From positions 1-64,000 of the forward strand of contig NZ_JPLE01000020.1 in NCBI RefSeq assembly GCF_001010415.1: 64,000 bases of DNA, in the 5' to 3' direction. Of the stretch, positions 34,403 to 43,115 are shown one piece after another (positions within the stretch are counted from its first letter, which is position 1; each line of letters begins with the position of its first letter). The stretch is from Xanthomonas pisi DSM 18956. GTDB lineage: Bacteria; Pseudomonadota; Gammaproteobacteria; Xanthomonadales; Xanthomonadaceae. Under the pieces are notes generated by a model. The model had not been told where the DNA came from. It worked only from the letters and a program-made list of their open reading frames with translations, and did not search any database. Both the position numbers and the translations under genes were made by a program.

Positions 34403-34885
34403 TCAGCGCAGCACCACCTTGCCGTTGACCACGCGCACATAGGCGTTTTCGCGCACGCCGGCCAGGTCGCGCTGGTTCACCACGATGACGCGGCCATCGT
34501 CCATGCGCACCTGCACATCGAAGCTCTCGCTGGTGACGTTGTTCTGGATGGCATTGCCCGCCAGCGCACCGGCAGCGGCACCGGCCACGGCCGAGACATT
34601 CTTGTTGCCCTTGCTGCCGCCGGTTTCCTTGGAAATCTGGCGGCCGGCAACTGCGCCGACGATGCCGCCGAGCACCGCGCCGGTGCCGGTGGGCGCCGTG
34701 CGGGTGGGGCCGACTTCATCGATGCGGGTGACGATGCCGCAATCCACGCAGCGCGGCGCCGGTTGGGAATAGCCCTGGTCGTAGCCGCGGTCGCCGCGAT
34801 AGCTGCCGTACTGGGGCTGGGACGTGGCGCAGCCGACCAGGGTCGCGGTCGCAGCCAGGCCGATAACAAGCAGTCGGGTTTTCAT
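34403..34885 (-). CDS. Glycine-zipper 2TM lipoprotein (SlyB/PcP-like)
   Basis: 160 residues from ATG 34885. A lipoprotein signal ends VGCATS (Cys at about 19). The middle holds a glycine-zipper pair, GAVLGGIVGAVAGRQ and SAVAGAAAGALAGNAI (about 68-108), the 2TM domain of SlyB-type outer-membrane lipoproteins. The C-terminal 45 residues form a small beta domain (VQVRMDDGRVIVVNQ). Such proteins help envelope integrity. A related protein lacking the lipid anchor is encoded at 37517. Confidence 0.92.
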   Translation of the reverse strand: MKTRLLVIGLAATATLVGCATSQPQYGSYRGDRGYDQGYSQPAPRCVDCGIVTRIDEVGPTRTAPTGTGAVLGGIVGAVAGRQISKETGGSKGNKNVSAVAGAAAGALAGNAIQNNVTSESFDVQVRMDDGRVIVVNQRDLAGVRENAYVRVVNGKVVLR

Positions 34886-35015
34886 GAGGTGTCTCCAGTG
34901 GGTCGACAAGGCGGTCGGGGCCGCGGCGACGTCATCCTGTGTTGGTCCAGGTGAACGGTCTGCCAACTGGATCACTCCAGGCTTAACGAAACCCGAGCGC
35001 CGCCTTCATCCAGCC

Positions 35016-35450
35016 TCATCGAAAGTCGCGGTGACACGCCTGGCAGGTTTCTGAAATCTGCCGCTTGATCGGCACGAATGCCGCGCAGCTGGACGGCGCG
35101 CTGCGCTGCGCCTGCGCCTGCGCCAGTGCAACACGCAGTGCCTGGGCATGCTCGCCGAAGCGGCGGTCTTCGCCAGTCTGCGCAAATGCCGGTTCCAGTT
35201 CGTCGGCAAGCAAGCGCAGCGATTGCAGTCGCGCTTGCTGCTGCGCGGGGACGCAGGCCTCGCCCGGCGGCGGCTGCAGCGCGCGCAGTTGGTAGTCCAG
35301 CACCTGCATCAGGCTGTCGGGCAGCGGGTCGCGCCGCGCCTGCAACGCGCGCGCCACCATGACCGTGGTGATCAGCCCGATCAACACGCCCAGCACCAGC
35401 ATGAAGGCGTAACGGGCCGCGCGCGATTGATTGGGAGGTGTGGCGGACAT
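35016..35450 (-). CDS. Membrane-anchored cytochrome c'-like protein
   Basis: 144 residues. One N-terminal membrane anchor (about 14-34, YAFMLVLGVLIGLITTVMV) is followed by a helical periplasmic domain. The C-terminus ends in a haem motif CQACH (Cys136, Cys139, His140) plus RDFR, the position and context typical of the four-helix cytochrome c' family, whose motif lies at the very end. A helix LRLLADELEPAF resembles others in that family. These haem proteins bind NO or act in electron transfer. It is divergent from tcdA. The assignment rests on the haem motif and layout only. Confidence 0.8.
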   Translation of the reverse strand: MSATPPNQSRAARYAFMLVLGVLIGLITTVMVARALQARRDPLPDSLMQVLDYQLRALQPPPGEACVPAQQQARLQSLRLLADELEPAFAQTGEDRRFGEHAQALRVALAQAQAQRSAPSSCAAFVPIKRQISETCQACHRDFR

Positions 35451-35521
35451 GAGGAACTGCTCCGGCAGGAAAGCCTACGATTGGGCGGACGCGCGCGCGG
35501 TGGCGCGCGTAAAATAGGCTG

Positions 35522-36355
35522 ATGAAAGCACAATGGCGTGAACGCTTTGCCGGTATCGACCGGCTGTACGGAGTCGGCACGGTGGAGCGGTTGTCCGCCT
35601 GCCGCGTAGCGGTGGTGGGCATGGGGGGCGTGGGCTCGTGGGTGGTGGAGGCGCTGGCACGGACCGGCATCGGCCATCTCCGCCTGATCGATGCCGACGA
35701 CCTGTGCGTGTCCAACACCAATCGGCAATTGCCGGCGCTGGCCGGGCAATACGGGCGCAACAAGGCGCGCGCCATGGCCGAACGCTGCGTGGCGATCAAC
35801 CCGGAGATCGACGCCGAGGCGGTAGAGGCGTTTCTCACCACCGGCAATATCGAAACCCTGCTGGGCGACGGCCTGGATCTGGTGATCGACGCCTGCGACA
35901 GTTTCCGGGTCAAGGTGGAAACCATCGCCTGGTGCCGCCGCCGCAAGCTGCCGCTGCTCACCGTGGGCGCTGCCGGCGGGCGCACCGATCCCACCCTGGT
36001 GCGGGTACGCGATGTCTCGCGCACCGAACACGACGCGATGCTGGCGCTGATCCGCAAGAAGCTGCGCAGCGAGTTCAACTTCCCCAAGAATCCGCAGCGC
36101 TATTTCGGCGTGCCGGCGGTGTACTCGCTGGAGAACGTCAAATATCCGCAGGCCGATGGCAGCGTCTGCGGCATCCGCCCGCAACTGGATGCCGACGCCA
36201 CGCTCAAGCTGGATTGCGGAGCCGGGCTGGGCGCAGCCACGCATATCACCGGAACGTTCGCGTTTGTGGCGGTTGGCAAGGCGCTGGAGATGTTGCTCAA
36301 GCCCAAGGCCGCTGCGTCCAAGCCGGTGGCCGAGGTCGCTGACGCTTCGCCGTAA
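35522..36355 (+). CDS. tcdA: tRNA threonylcarbamoyladenosine dehydratase
   Basis: 277 residues with the E1/ThiF-like fold of TcdA (also called CsdL). The nucleotide site is VAVVGMGGVGSWVVEALARTG (about 29-49), and DADDLCVSNTNRQ follows, as in ThiF and MoeB. The YFGVPAVYSLENVKYPQADG region near 196-215 is typical of TcdA. It uses ATP to close the cyclic ct6A form of the t6A modification at position 37 of ANN-reading tRNAs, helping decoding. It is divergent from the cytochrome gene and convergent with the TatD gene. Confidence 0.93.
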   Translation: MKAQWRERFAGIDRLYGVGTVERLSACRVAVVGMGGVGSWVVEALARTGIGHLRLIDADDLCVSNTNRQLPALAGQYGRNKARAMAERCVAINPEIDAEAVEAFLTTGNIETLLGDGLDLVIDACDSFRVKVETIAWCRRRKLPLLTVGAAGGRTDPTLVRVRDVSRTEHDAMLALIRKKLRSEFNFPKNPQRYFGVPAVYSLENVKYPQADGSVCGIRPQLDADATLKLDCGAGLGAATHITGTFAFVAVGKALEMLLKPKAAASKPVAEVADASP

Positions 36356-36389
36356 TCGCATGCGCACACTGCGGCGGCTGCTTGCCTGA

Positions 36390-37157
36390 TCAGCCCGGCA
36401 AGCCGAACAGGGCGCGTGCGTTGGCCGTGGTCTGTGCGGCGATGCGCTCGACGTCTTCGCCGCGCAGCTGCGCGATGCAGTCCACTACCGTCCGCAGCGC
36501 GGCCGGCTCGTTGCGCTCGCCGCGGATGCTGGCATCGGGTTGATCGGGTGCGTCGGTTTCCAGCAGCAGGTGCTGCAACGGCATGGTTGCGGCCAGGCCG
36601 CGCAGGCGATTGGCGCGCGGGTAGGTGACCGGCCCGCCCAGGCCGATCATGAAACCCAGTTTCCACAATTGCTGCGCCTGTTCGGGGCTGCCGGCAAAGC
36701 TGTGCACCACGCCGCGCAGGCCGCCGACGGCCTTGATGCGGGCGATGACTTCCTCGGTGGCGCGGCGCGCGTGCACGATCAGCGGCAGGTCGTGGCGCTT
36801 GGCCAGGCGCAGCTGCCCATCGAAATAGTCGCGCTGGGCCTGCGCGTCCAGGCCTGGGAGATAGAAATCCAGCCCGCATTCGCCGATCGCACAGGGGCGC
36901 TCGCGCTCGATCCACTCGGCCAGCAGCTCCAGATGCTCGGGGCGGTGTTGATCCAGGAAGATCGGGTGCAGGCCATAGGCCGGATGCAGCCCCGGCGCCT
37001 GTTCACACACCGCACGCAAGCCCGGCCAGCTGGCGGCGGTGACGGCCGGCACCACCTGTTGCATGACGCCGGCTTGGCGCGCGCGCGCGATCACCGCAGG
37101 GCGGTCGTGGTCGAATTCACCCGCGTCCAGATGGCAATGGCTGTCGATCAACTCCAT
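36390..37157 (-). CDS. TatD-family metal-dependent deoxyribonuclease
   Basis: 255 residues from ATG 37157 (MELIDSHCHLDAGEFD). The metal ligands of the TIM-barrel fold are seen in DSHCHLD (5-11), GECGLDFY (about 92-99), LPLIVHARRA and LLLETDAP. The family acts in DNA repair, degradation and 3' trimming. The start codon overlaps the stop of the upstream small gene (TGATG), so the two are co-transcribed and probably translationally coupled. Confidence 0.94.
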   Translation of the reverse strand: MELIDSHCHLDAGEFDHDRPAVIARARQAGVMQQVVPAVTAASWPGLRAVCEQAPGLHPAYGLHPIFLDQHRPEHLELLAEWIERERPCAIGECGLDFYLPGLDAQAQRDYFDGQLRLAKRHDLPLIVHARRATEEVIARIKAVGGLRGVVHSFAGSPEQAQQLWKLGFMIGLGGPVTYPRANRLRGLAATMPLQHLLLETDAPDQPDASIRGERNEPAALRTVVDCIAQLRGEDVERIAAQTTANARALFGLPG

Positions 37158-37372
37158 CAGTCGCGGTGCACCGGTGCCGGCAGCGGTGCCTTGCGGGTTT
37201 TCCAGTTCGCCAGCAGCAGCGTGGTCAGGCCGAACAGCAGTTCGTCCAGAAACGGGACCGGGTCCGGCAACGCCACATCGACCAGGAACAACGCCGCAGC
37301 CAGCTTGAACAGCGTGGGATAGCGCAACTTGCCCGCCCACTCCAGGGCACGCGCAGTCAGGGGATTTCGCAT
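37157..37372 (-). CDS. Small membrane-associated protein upstream of the TatD gene
   Basis: 71 residues with one or two hydrophobic segments (LFKLAAALFLVDVALP, FLDELLFGLTTLLLANW). The pattern matches short proteins I have seen annotated as DUF6116, found beside TatD genes in Xanthomonadaceae; I am not certain of the number. Its stop overlaps the TatD start by one base. The function is unknown. Confidence 0.78.
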   Translation of the reverse strand: MRNPLTARALEWAGKLRYPTLFKLAAALFLVDVALPDPVPFLDELLFGLTTLLLANWKTRKAPLPAPVHRD

Positions 37373-37516
37373 GCGAAGACTCCGGCTGTTAGAAGTGCAT
37401 GAAGTAACCGCTAGCTGAACTTAACCGAGGCGTTCATGAGCGAGGGCGTTTTTGTTCAGGGTTCACGTGCTGGAATCACGCCGTCAACAACGCGGTGCGT
37501 CCGCAGGGAGCTGGTT

Positions 37517-38308
37517 ATGAAGAGCAATACCACCACTATACTGGTCGCTGCAGGTGCTTTGCTGGTGGGAGGCGTGGCCACCGCCGCCTTCATGAATAAC
37601 CGTCCGTCGTCGGGGGACTTCGTTGCCAACGGCGAGCCGGCGCCGCGCGGCCTGGAGTACGCCGACGTGGTCAAGGTCGCACCGATCACCCAGCGCGAGC
37701 CGCAGTACGCGCAGGTCGTCAACAGCGCCGCGATCCGCGAAACCACCACCAGCTCCTCGCCGCGCGAAGTGTGCCGCGACGTGGTGGTGCAGGAGCGTTT
37801 GCCCGAGCGCGACGGCAATGTCGGCGGCACGGTGGCCGGTGCGGTGATCGGCGGCCTGATCGGCAACCAGGTGGGCGGCGGCAACGGCCGCAAGCTGGCG
37901 ACCGCCGCAGGTGCGGTGGGTGGCGGCTTCATCGGCAACCGGGTCGACCGCAATCATGTCGGTGGCCGCGTCGTCGATCGCACCGAACGCCAGTGCCATA
38001 CCGAAAACGCCAATTCCAGTTCCTCGCGCGTGGTGGGCTACGACGTGACCTACCGCAATGCCGATGGCACCACCGGGACCATGCGCATGGACAGCAAGCC
38101 GGGCGAGCGTATCTCGCTGGGCGACGCCGATAACGTGGTGGCCTACGACGTGACCTACCGCTATGACGGTTTCGAAAAGACCGTGCGGATGAACGACAAG
38201 CCGGCGAGCGATCGTCTGCCGGTGGTCGACGGTCAGCTGGTGACCCAGACCGCGTCGACGGCCGGTGACCGGGGTGTCCGCGTGGATGCGGGCAGTACGC
38301 GCCAGTAA
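37517..38308 (+). CDS. Glycine-zipper 2TM protein, exported
   Basis: 263 residues from ATG 37517, with GGAG-type ribosome-binding site. One N-terminal hydrophobic segment (about 7-25, TTTILVAAGALLVGGVATAAF) anchors or exports it. The glycine zipper GGTVAGAVIGGLIGNQVGGGNGRKLATAAGAVGGGFIGN occupies about 108-146. Two similar copies follow in the C-terminal half: VVGYDVTYRNADGTTGTMRM and VVAYDVTYRYDGFEKTVRM, an internal repeat of about 38 residues. It is a paralogue in type of the lipoprotein at 34403 and likely an envelope protein. A strong terminator follows at 38352. Confidence 0.88.
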   Translation: MKSNTTTILVAAGALLVGGVATAAFMNNRPSSGDFVANGEPAPRGLEYADVVKVAPITQREPQYAQVVNSAAIRETTTSSSPREVCRDVVVQERLPERDGNVGGTVAGAVIGGLIGNQVGGGNGRKLATAAGAVGGGFIGNRVDRNHVGGRVVDRTERQCHTENANSSSSRVVGYDVTYRNADGTTGTMRMDSKPGERISLGDADNVVAYDVTYRYDGFEKTVRMNDKPASDRLPVVDGQLVTQTASTAGDRGVRVDAGSTRQ

Positions 38309-38351
38309 TAAAACGCTGGCAGCTTTCCGTAAGGATCGCTGCGTCAGCAAG

Positions 38352-38377
38352 AAAAGAGCCGGCACTGCCGGCTCTTT
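38352..38377 (+). terminator. Intrinsic terminator after the glycine-zipper gene
   Basis: AAAAGAGCCGGC-ACT-GCCGGCTCTTTTTG: a strong stem with a T-run. Confidence 0.88.
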
Positions 38378-38480
38378 TTGTTTTCAGGCCAGCGGTCAAT
38401 CCCGTGCGCTGGACACGTCGCCGCCATGTTCGGCAGGCAACTGGCAGATAATCGCCGCTTCTCCTGTGGTGGAAGCCAGC

Positions 38481-39644
38481 ATGCCGGTGCGTCCCGATGA
38501 TCTGTTCGATGTCCGTGCGCTGCTGACCGACGAAGAGCGGGCGGTGCAGGACGCCGTCGCGCGTTTTACCGATACGCGGGTACTGCCGGCGATCGGCGAT
38601 GCCTTCGATGCGGGGCGGTTCCCGCGCGAGTGGGTGCCGGAACTGGCGCAACTGGGATTGCTGGGGCCCAGCCTGCCGGTCGACGATGGCGGTGCAGGTC
38701 TGGGAGCGGTGTCCTACGGGCTGATCTGCCAGGAACTGGAGCGCGGCGACAGCGGCCTGCGCAGTTTCGTCAGCGTGCAGTCCTCGCTGTGCATGTATCC
38801 CATCCATGCCTATGGCAGCGACGCGCAACGCCAGCGCTGGTTGCCGGAGATGGCCGCCGGCCGCGTCATCGGCTGCTTCGGCCTGAGCGAAGCGCAAGGC
38901 GGCTCGGACCCTGCGGCCATGACCACCCGGGCAGTGCGCGATGGCGACGGCTGGCGCCTGAACGGCGCAAAGATGTGGATCACCAACGGCAGCATCGCCA
39001 GCCTGGCCATCGTCTGGGCGCACACCGACGATGGCGTGTGCGGGTTCCTGGTGGAAACCGCCAGCCCCGGTTTCACGGCGCAGGACATCGCCCACAAGAT
39101 GAGCCTGCGCGCCTCGGTGACCTCGGCGCTGTTCCTGGATGACGTGTTCGTGCCGGAGCAGATGCGCCTGCCGAACGCGGCCGGGTTGAAGGCGCCGCTG
39201 GGTTGCCTCAATCAGGCGCGCTACGGCATCGCCTGGGGTGCGATCGGCGCGGCGGTGGCCTGCCTGCGCGAGGCGCTGGCGTATGCCGGCGAACGCATCC
39301 TGTTCGGCCGGCCGCTGGCGGCCACCCAGAGCGCGCAGATCAAGCTGGCCGATATGGCGCGGCGGATCTCCACCGCACAGTTGCTGGCGCTGCAGCTTGG
39401 CCGTCTGAAGGAGGCCGGGACGCTGCGGCCGGAACAGATCTCGCTGGCAAAGTGGAATAATTGCCGCATGGCGCTGGACGTGGCGCGCGAATGCCGCGAC
39501 CTTCTGGGGGCGGCCGGCATCACCACCGAACATGTGGCGATCCGGCATGCGCTCAACCTGGAATCGGTGATTACCTACGAGGGCACCGAAACCGTGCACC
39601 AGCTAGTGGTGGGACGTGCGCTGACGGGACTCAATGCGTTTTGA
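38481..39644 (+). CDS. Acyl-CoA dehydrogenase, glutaryl-CoA dehydrogenase-like
   Basis: 387 residues from ATG 38481. It has the FAD-binding CFGLSEAQGGSDPAAMTT and WITNGS motifs, and the catalytic Glu in ITYEGTETVHQLVVGRALTG (about residue 364-370). The YEGT-xxVHxLxxGRAxTG ending is the pattern of glutaryl-CoA dehydrogenase, which oxidises and decarboxylates glutaryl-CoA in lysine and tryptophan breakdown, so this is the best guess; another acyl-CoA substrate cannot be ruled out. Its stop lies 11 bp inside the start region of the next gene, suggesting one transcript. Confidence 0.9.
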   Translation: MPVRPDDLFDVRALLTDEERAVQDAVARFTDTRVLPAIGDAFDAGRFPREWVPELAQLGLLGPSLPVDDGGAGLGAVSYGLICQELERGDSGLRSFVSVQSSLCMYPIHAYGSDAQRQRWLPEMAAGRVIGCFGLSEAQGGSDPAAMTTRAVRDGDGWRLNGAKMWITNGSIASLAIVWAHTDDGVCGFLVETASPGFTAQDIAHKMSLRASVTSALFLDDVFVPEQMRLPNAAGLKAPLGCLNQARYGIAWGAIGAAVACLREALAYAGERILFGRPLAATQSAQIKLADMARRISTAQLLALQLGRLKEAGTLRPEQISLAKWNNCRMALDVARECRDLLGAAGITTEHVAIRHALNLESVITYEGTETVHQLVVGRALTGLNAF

Positions 39645-42276
39645 CGAGGAGTGGGTGTTGATCGGCAAGGATGTGGTGCGACGCCTGAGAGGCGTCTTCT
39701 GGACGCTGTGCGGGATCTGCGCGATTGCCGCGATCGTGATAGCGCCGGCGCAAGCGAACGAGGCGCCGAGCATGGCGCCGGCACCGGCATGGGTGGTGGC
39801 CGATGCGGTGCCCGACAGCGTGCCGGGTGCGAGCGGACTGCGCTATGAGCTGGTGTCCGATCAGGTCGATCTCACCGGCCCGGCGGTGCGCGCGTACCGC
39901 CGGTTGAGCTATACGGTGCAGCGCGCCAAGAGCCTGGACGAGGCCGGGCAGATCTCCATCGATTACCAGCCGCAGTATCAGACGTTGCAGCTCAACAGCC
40001 TGGATGTCTGGCGTGCGGGTCAGCGCATCGACATGCGCAGCCGCGCGCATTACGCCAAGCTGCGCCGCGAAAGCGGCCTGGAAGACGGTTTGATCGATGG
40101 CGCGCTGACGCTGTCGATCACCTTGCCGGACCTGCGCGTGGGCGACCGGGTCGATTACGGGGTGACCATCAGCGGCAGCAATCCGGTGTTCGGCAAGGGT
40201 TATTACGACGTGTTCGATGCGCGCTACGGCGTGCCGCTGGGCGAACGGCGGGTCCGTGTGCGCTATCCCGCCGACATGGCCTTGCAGTGGCGCATCAGCG
40301 CGCCGGGCTTCAGCCGCGCTGTCAGCAAGGCCGATGGGGTCACGTTGCTGAATATCGGGGCAAGCAACGTCGCCGCCGTGCAGGAGGAAAAAGGCGCTCC
40401 AGACGATGTGGACCCGTACGGGTTGATCGAAGTGTCCACGGCCGGCAACTGGGCGCGGGTGGCGGCGTGGGCCGCGCAGCTGTACCCGGATGCATTCCAG
40501 GATGCGCAGGTGGCTGCCAGCATGAGGCAGAGCCTGCGGCTGCGCAGCGACGATGCGCAAGGCGCACTGCTGCGTGCGGTGGCCTTCGTGCAGGGCGAGA
40601 TCCGTTACGTCGGCCTGGACATGGGCGAGAACTCGCATGCCCCGCATGCGCCGGAAGTGACGTTGCGCAACCGCTACGGCGACTGCAAGGACAAGGCGAC
40701 CTTGTTGATTGCGCTGCTGCAGTTGGCCGGCATCCGCGCCGAGCCGGTGCTGGTCAACAGCGACAAGGGCGCCACGCTGGACAAGCGCCTGCCGAGCCCC
40801 TACGCATTCGACCATGTTGTGGTGCGCGCACATCTGCCGCAGGGCGATGTGTGGGTGGACGCCACACGCGACCGCGAGGAAGGCCCGCTTGCGCAGCGTC
40901 GGCCGCTGCCGTTCGTGCGCGGATTGCCGGTCCTGGCCGGGCAGGACGCCCTGATCGACGTGCCGGCGCCGATGCCGACCTTGCCGCAGGTAGAAGTCGT
41001 TGAAGACATCGCGATTTCGCTGCGCAAACCGCAGCGCGTGGCCACCTTCAGCGTGGACACCACCTACCGGCAGGGACGCGGCGAACGGGTGGCGTCGAGT
41101 TTCGAAAACGATGGCGCGCAGGCGATGGGGGAGCGCTATCTGGAGTTCATGCAGCAGTACTACACCGCGCTGACACAGGTCGATGCGCCCACCATCGACG
41201 ATAGCGATGCATTGAATGTGCGCACGCATGAAACCTATCGGCTGGAATGGCCGGCGGCAGAAGGCGACGAAGTGGGTTTCCCGCTGTTTCAGCTCGGCGA
41301 CTGGATGGATAGCTTGCCCAAGGAGGCGCGCAAGAGCCCGCTGGCGTTGCGCGGGCCGCAGCTGGCACGGCAGACCGTGCGCGTGCAGGCAGACCCGGCG
41401 GCCAAGGTGGCTGCAGACACGCAGACCGTGTCCAACCCCTGGTTTCGCTTCTCGCGCACGATTGCGATGCGCGATGGCCGTATCGAGATCATCGGGCAAT
41501 GGCAGCGCTTCGCCGACCGCATCCCCGCCAATCAGGTGGCGCGTGCGGCGGCCGACATGGAGCGCGCGCGCGACCTGCTGTACTTCAATCACGACCTCAA
41601 GCCGCAGCGGCGCAGGCAACCGACCGATTGGCGAGCGCTGAGCTACCCACTGGTCGGGTTGCTGGCATTGATCGTGCTGGTGCTGGGTTGCCTGGCCTGG
41701 TGGCGTGGCGGCGGCCTGGGCGGGCTGCTGTTCGATCCGCACGGCACGGTGCAGCGCATGCCGCAGCAGAGCGGTTTGCGCCGCAGCGCGTGGGCCGTGT
41801 TTGCGGTGACCACGCTGGTGTCGGCGTGGATGTGGCTGCAGGCCTTGCCATGGTGGATGCAGCTGGCCGGTGCGCTGGCCGTGGGAGCGGTGCTGGTGCT
41901 GGGTTGCGTGCTGCTCAAACAGCTGTTGCGCTGGATGGGTAGCGCAGCGCAGGTCGAGCGGCTGCTGCCGGCGATGGCGGGCAGCGTCTTGCCATGGCTG
42001 GTGTGCGTCCTTGCCGGGCTGGTCGCGCTCAAGGGCAGGCCGGCCCTGCTGCAGAGCGGTGCCAACGATCCGGCCGGCATGGCGCAGTTGTCGATGTGCG
42101 TGCTGCTGTTGATGCTGGGCGGGCTGTGGTGGTCGGTGTGCTCGGTTCAGGCCGTTGCCGGTGCCACCGGATGCGGGCGCACGCGCGCGTTCGGCGCCTG
42201 GGCCTTGACGCTGTCGCTGCTGGGTGTGGTCATCGCGGTGCTGGGCGTACCGGTGGCGATCGTGGCGACGGCCTGA
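39634..42276 (+). CDS. DUF3857 and transglutaminase-domain membrane protein
   Basis: 880 residues. A signal or anchor segment (about 20-38) precedes a DUF3857 domain (about 65-230) and a transglutaminase-like domain with the full Cys-His-Asp triad: YGDCKDKATLL, YAFDHVVVRAH and VWVDATRD. The C-terminal 230 residues have five or six membrane helices (from about 675). Most family members lack this large membrane part. The function is unknown; the catalytic domain is likely periplasmic. An ATG at 39634 overlaps the previous gene by 11 bp; GTG 39655 or TTG 39658, just after GAGGAG, are plausible shorter starts. The last residues end near a 9-bp tandem repeat. Confidence 0.87.
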   Translation: MRFDEEWVLIGKDVVRRLRGVFWTLCGICAIAAIVIAPAQANEAPSMAPAPAWVVADAVPDSVPGASGLRYELVSDQVDLTGPAVRAYRRLSYTVQRAKSLDEAGQISIDYQPQYQTLQLNSLDVWRAGQRIDMRSRAHYAKLRRESGLEDGLIDGALTLSITLPDLRVGDRVDYGVTISGSNPVFGKGYYDVFDARYGVPLGERRVRVRYPADMALQWRISAPGFSRAVSKADGVTLLNIGASNVAAVQEEKGAPDDVDPYGLIEVSTAGNWARVAAWAAQLYPDAFQDAQVAASMRQSLRLRSDDAQGALLRAVAFVQGEIRYVGLDMGENSHAPHAPEVTLRNRYGDCKDKATLLIALLQLAGIRAEPVLVNSDKGATLDKRLPSPYAFDHVVVRAHLPQGDVWVDATRDREEGPLAQRRPLPFVRGLPVLAGQDALIDVPAPMPTLPQVEVVEDIAISLRKPQRVATFSVDTTYRQGRGERVASSFENDGAQAMGERYLEFMQQYYTALTQVDAPTIDDSDALNVRTHETYRLEWPAAEGDEVGFPLFQLGDWMDSLPKEARKSPLALRGPQLARQTVRVQADPAAKVAADTQTVSNPWFRFSRTIAMRDGRIEIIGQWQRFADRIPANQVARAAADMERARDLLYFNHDLKPQRRRQPTDWRALSYPLVGLLALIVLVLGCLAWWRGGGLGGLLFDPHGTVQRMPQQSGLRRSAWAVFAVTTLVSAWMWLQALPWWMQLAGALAVGAVLVLGCVLLKQLLRWMGSAAQVERLLPAMAGSVLPWLVCVLAGLVALKGRPALLQSGANDPAGMAQLSMCVLLLMLGGLWWSVCSVQAVAGATGCGRTRAFGAWALTLSLLGVVIAVLGVPVAIVATA

Positions 42277-42302
42277 GCTATGCCATCGCTGCAACGCCGC
42301 TG

Positions 42303-42329
42303 GCGATGGCAGCGATGGCAGCGATGGCA
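42303..42329 (+). repeat. Three tandem copies of GCGATGGCA
   Basis: Three exact 9-bp units follow each other, with a degenerate fourth at the end, in the gap between the DUF3857 gene and the GST gene. The unit is 9 bp, so it could expand without shifting a frame, but no gene clearly uses it. Confidence 0.8.
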
Positions 42330-42430
42330 ACGACGGCGGCAGGCGGCTGTCGTTGCATGCAAAGGGCTTTGCAAAGGCGCACAGGGCTGTGACACTGCCA
42401 GCCCCTCGTCGTTGCCGCGGAGCCAGCTTG

Positions 42431-43075
42431 ATGTCGACCGTGCGTCCCCCGTTGACCGTGCATGGCATGTCCAGTTCCGGCAACTGCTACAAGGTGCGTC
42501 TGCTGCTGGAGCAGCTGGGTAGCCGCTATCACTGGGTCGAAGTGGACAGCGTGGCCGGGCAGACCCGCACACCGGACTACCTGGCCAAGAATCCCAACGG
42601 CAAGGTGCCGATGGTGGAACGCGACGACGGCCGCGTGCTGACCGAATCCAACGCGATCCTGTTCTGGCTGGCCGAAGGCACGCCATACCTGCCCACCGAT
42701 GCGTGGCAGCGCGCGCAGGCGCTGAGCTGGATGTTCTTCGAGCAATACAGCCATGAGCCGTATCTGGCGGTGGCGCGTTTCATCAGCCTGTGGACACCGC
42801 GCGATGCATCGCGCCGCGCCGAACTGCCGCAGCTGCGCGTGCGCGGCGAACAGGCGCTGGCAGTGATGGAGCAGCATCTGCAGCAGCACGTCTGGTTCAC
42901 CGGCAGCGACTACGGCATCGCCGATATCGCGCTGTTTGCGTATACCCATTGCGCCGAGGACGGCGGCTTCGATCTGGAGCGCTGGCCGGCGATCGGTGCC
43001 TGGCTGCAACGCGTCCAGGCCTTGCCCGGGTTTGTCGCAATGCCGGCGCCTGCATCCGCCTCGGTGAGCGCATGA
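42431..43075 (+). CDS. Glutathione S-transferase family protein
   Basis: 214 residues from ATG 42431. N-terminal thioredoxin-like domain with SSGNCYKVRLLLEQLG (Ser/Cys near the active site), NPNGKVPMVERDDGRVLTESNAILFWLAEG giving the cis-Pro and the conserved Glu-Ser pair. C-terminal helical domain with WFTGSDYGIADIALFAY, the N-capping box. It is co-directional with asparagine synthetase 40 bp downstream. The substrate is unknown. Confidence 0.92.
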   Translation: MSTVRPPLTVHGMSSSGNCYKVRLLLEQLGSRYHWVEVDSVAGQTRTPDYLAKNPNGKVPMVERDDGRVLTESNAILFWLAEGTPYLPTDAWQRAQALSWMFFEQYSHEPYLAVARFISLWTPRDASRRAELPQLRVRGEQALAVMEQHLQQHVWFTGSDYGIADIALFAYTHCAEDGGFDLERWPAIGAWLQRVQALPGFVAMPAPASASVSA

Positions 43076-43115
43076 GCGACATGCACGGCATCGGCCGCCC
43101 GCAGGAGCACTGACG

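Noticed and set aside
42303-42329. CRISPR-like repeat
   Set aside because: The units are 9 bp and directly adjacent, without spacers, so it is a simple tandem repeat.
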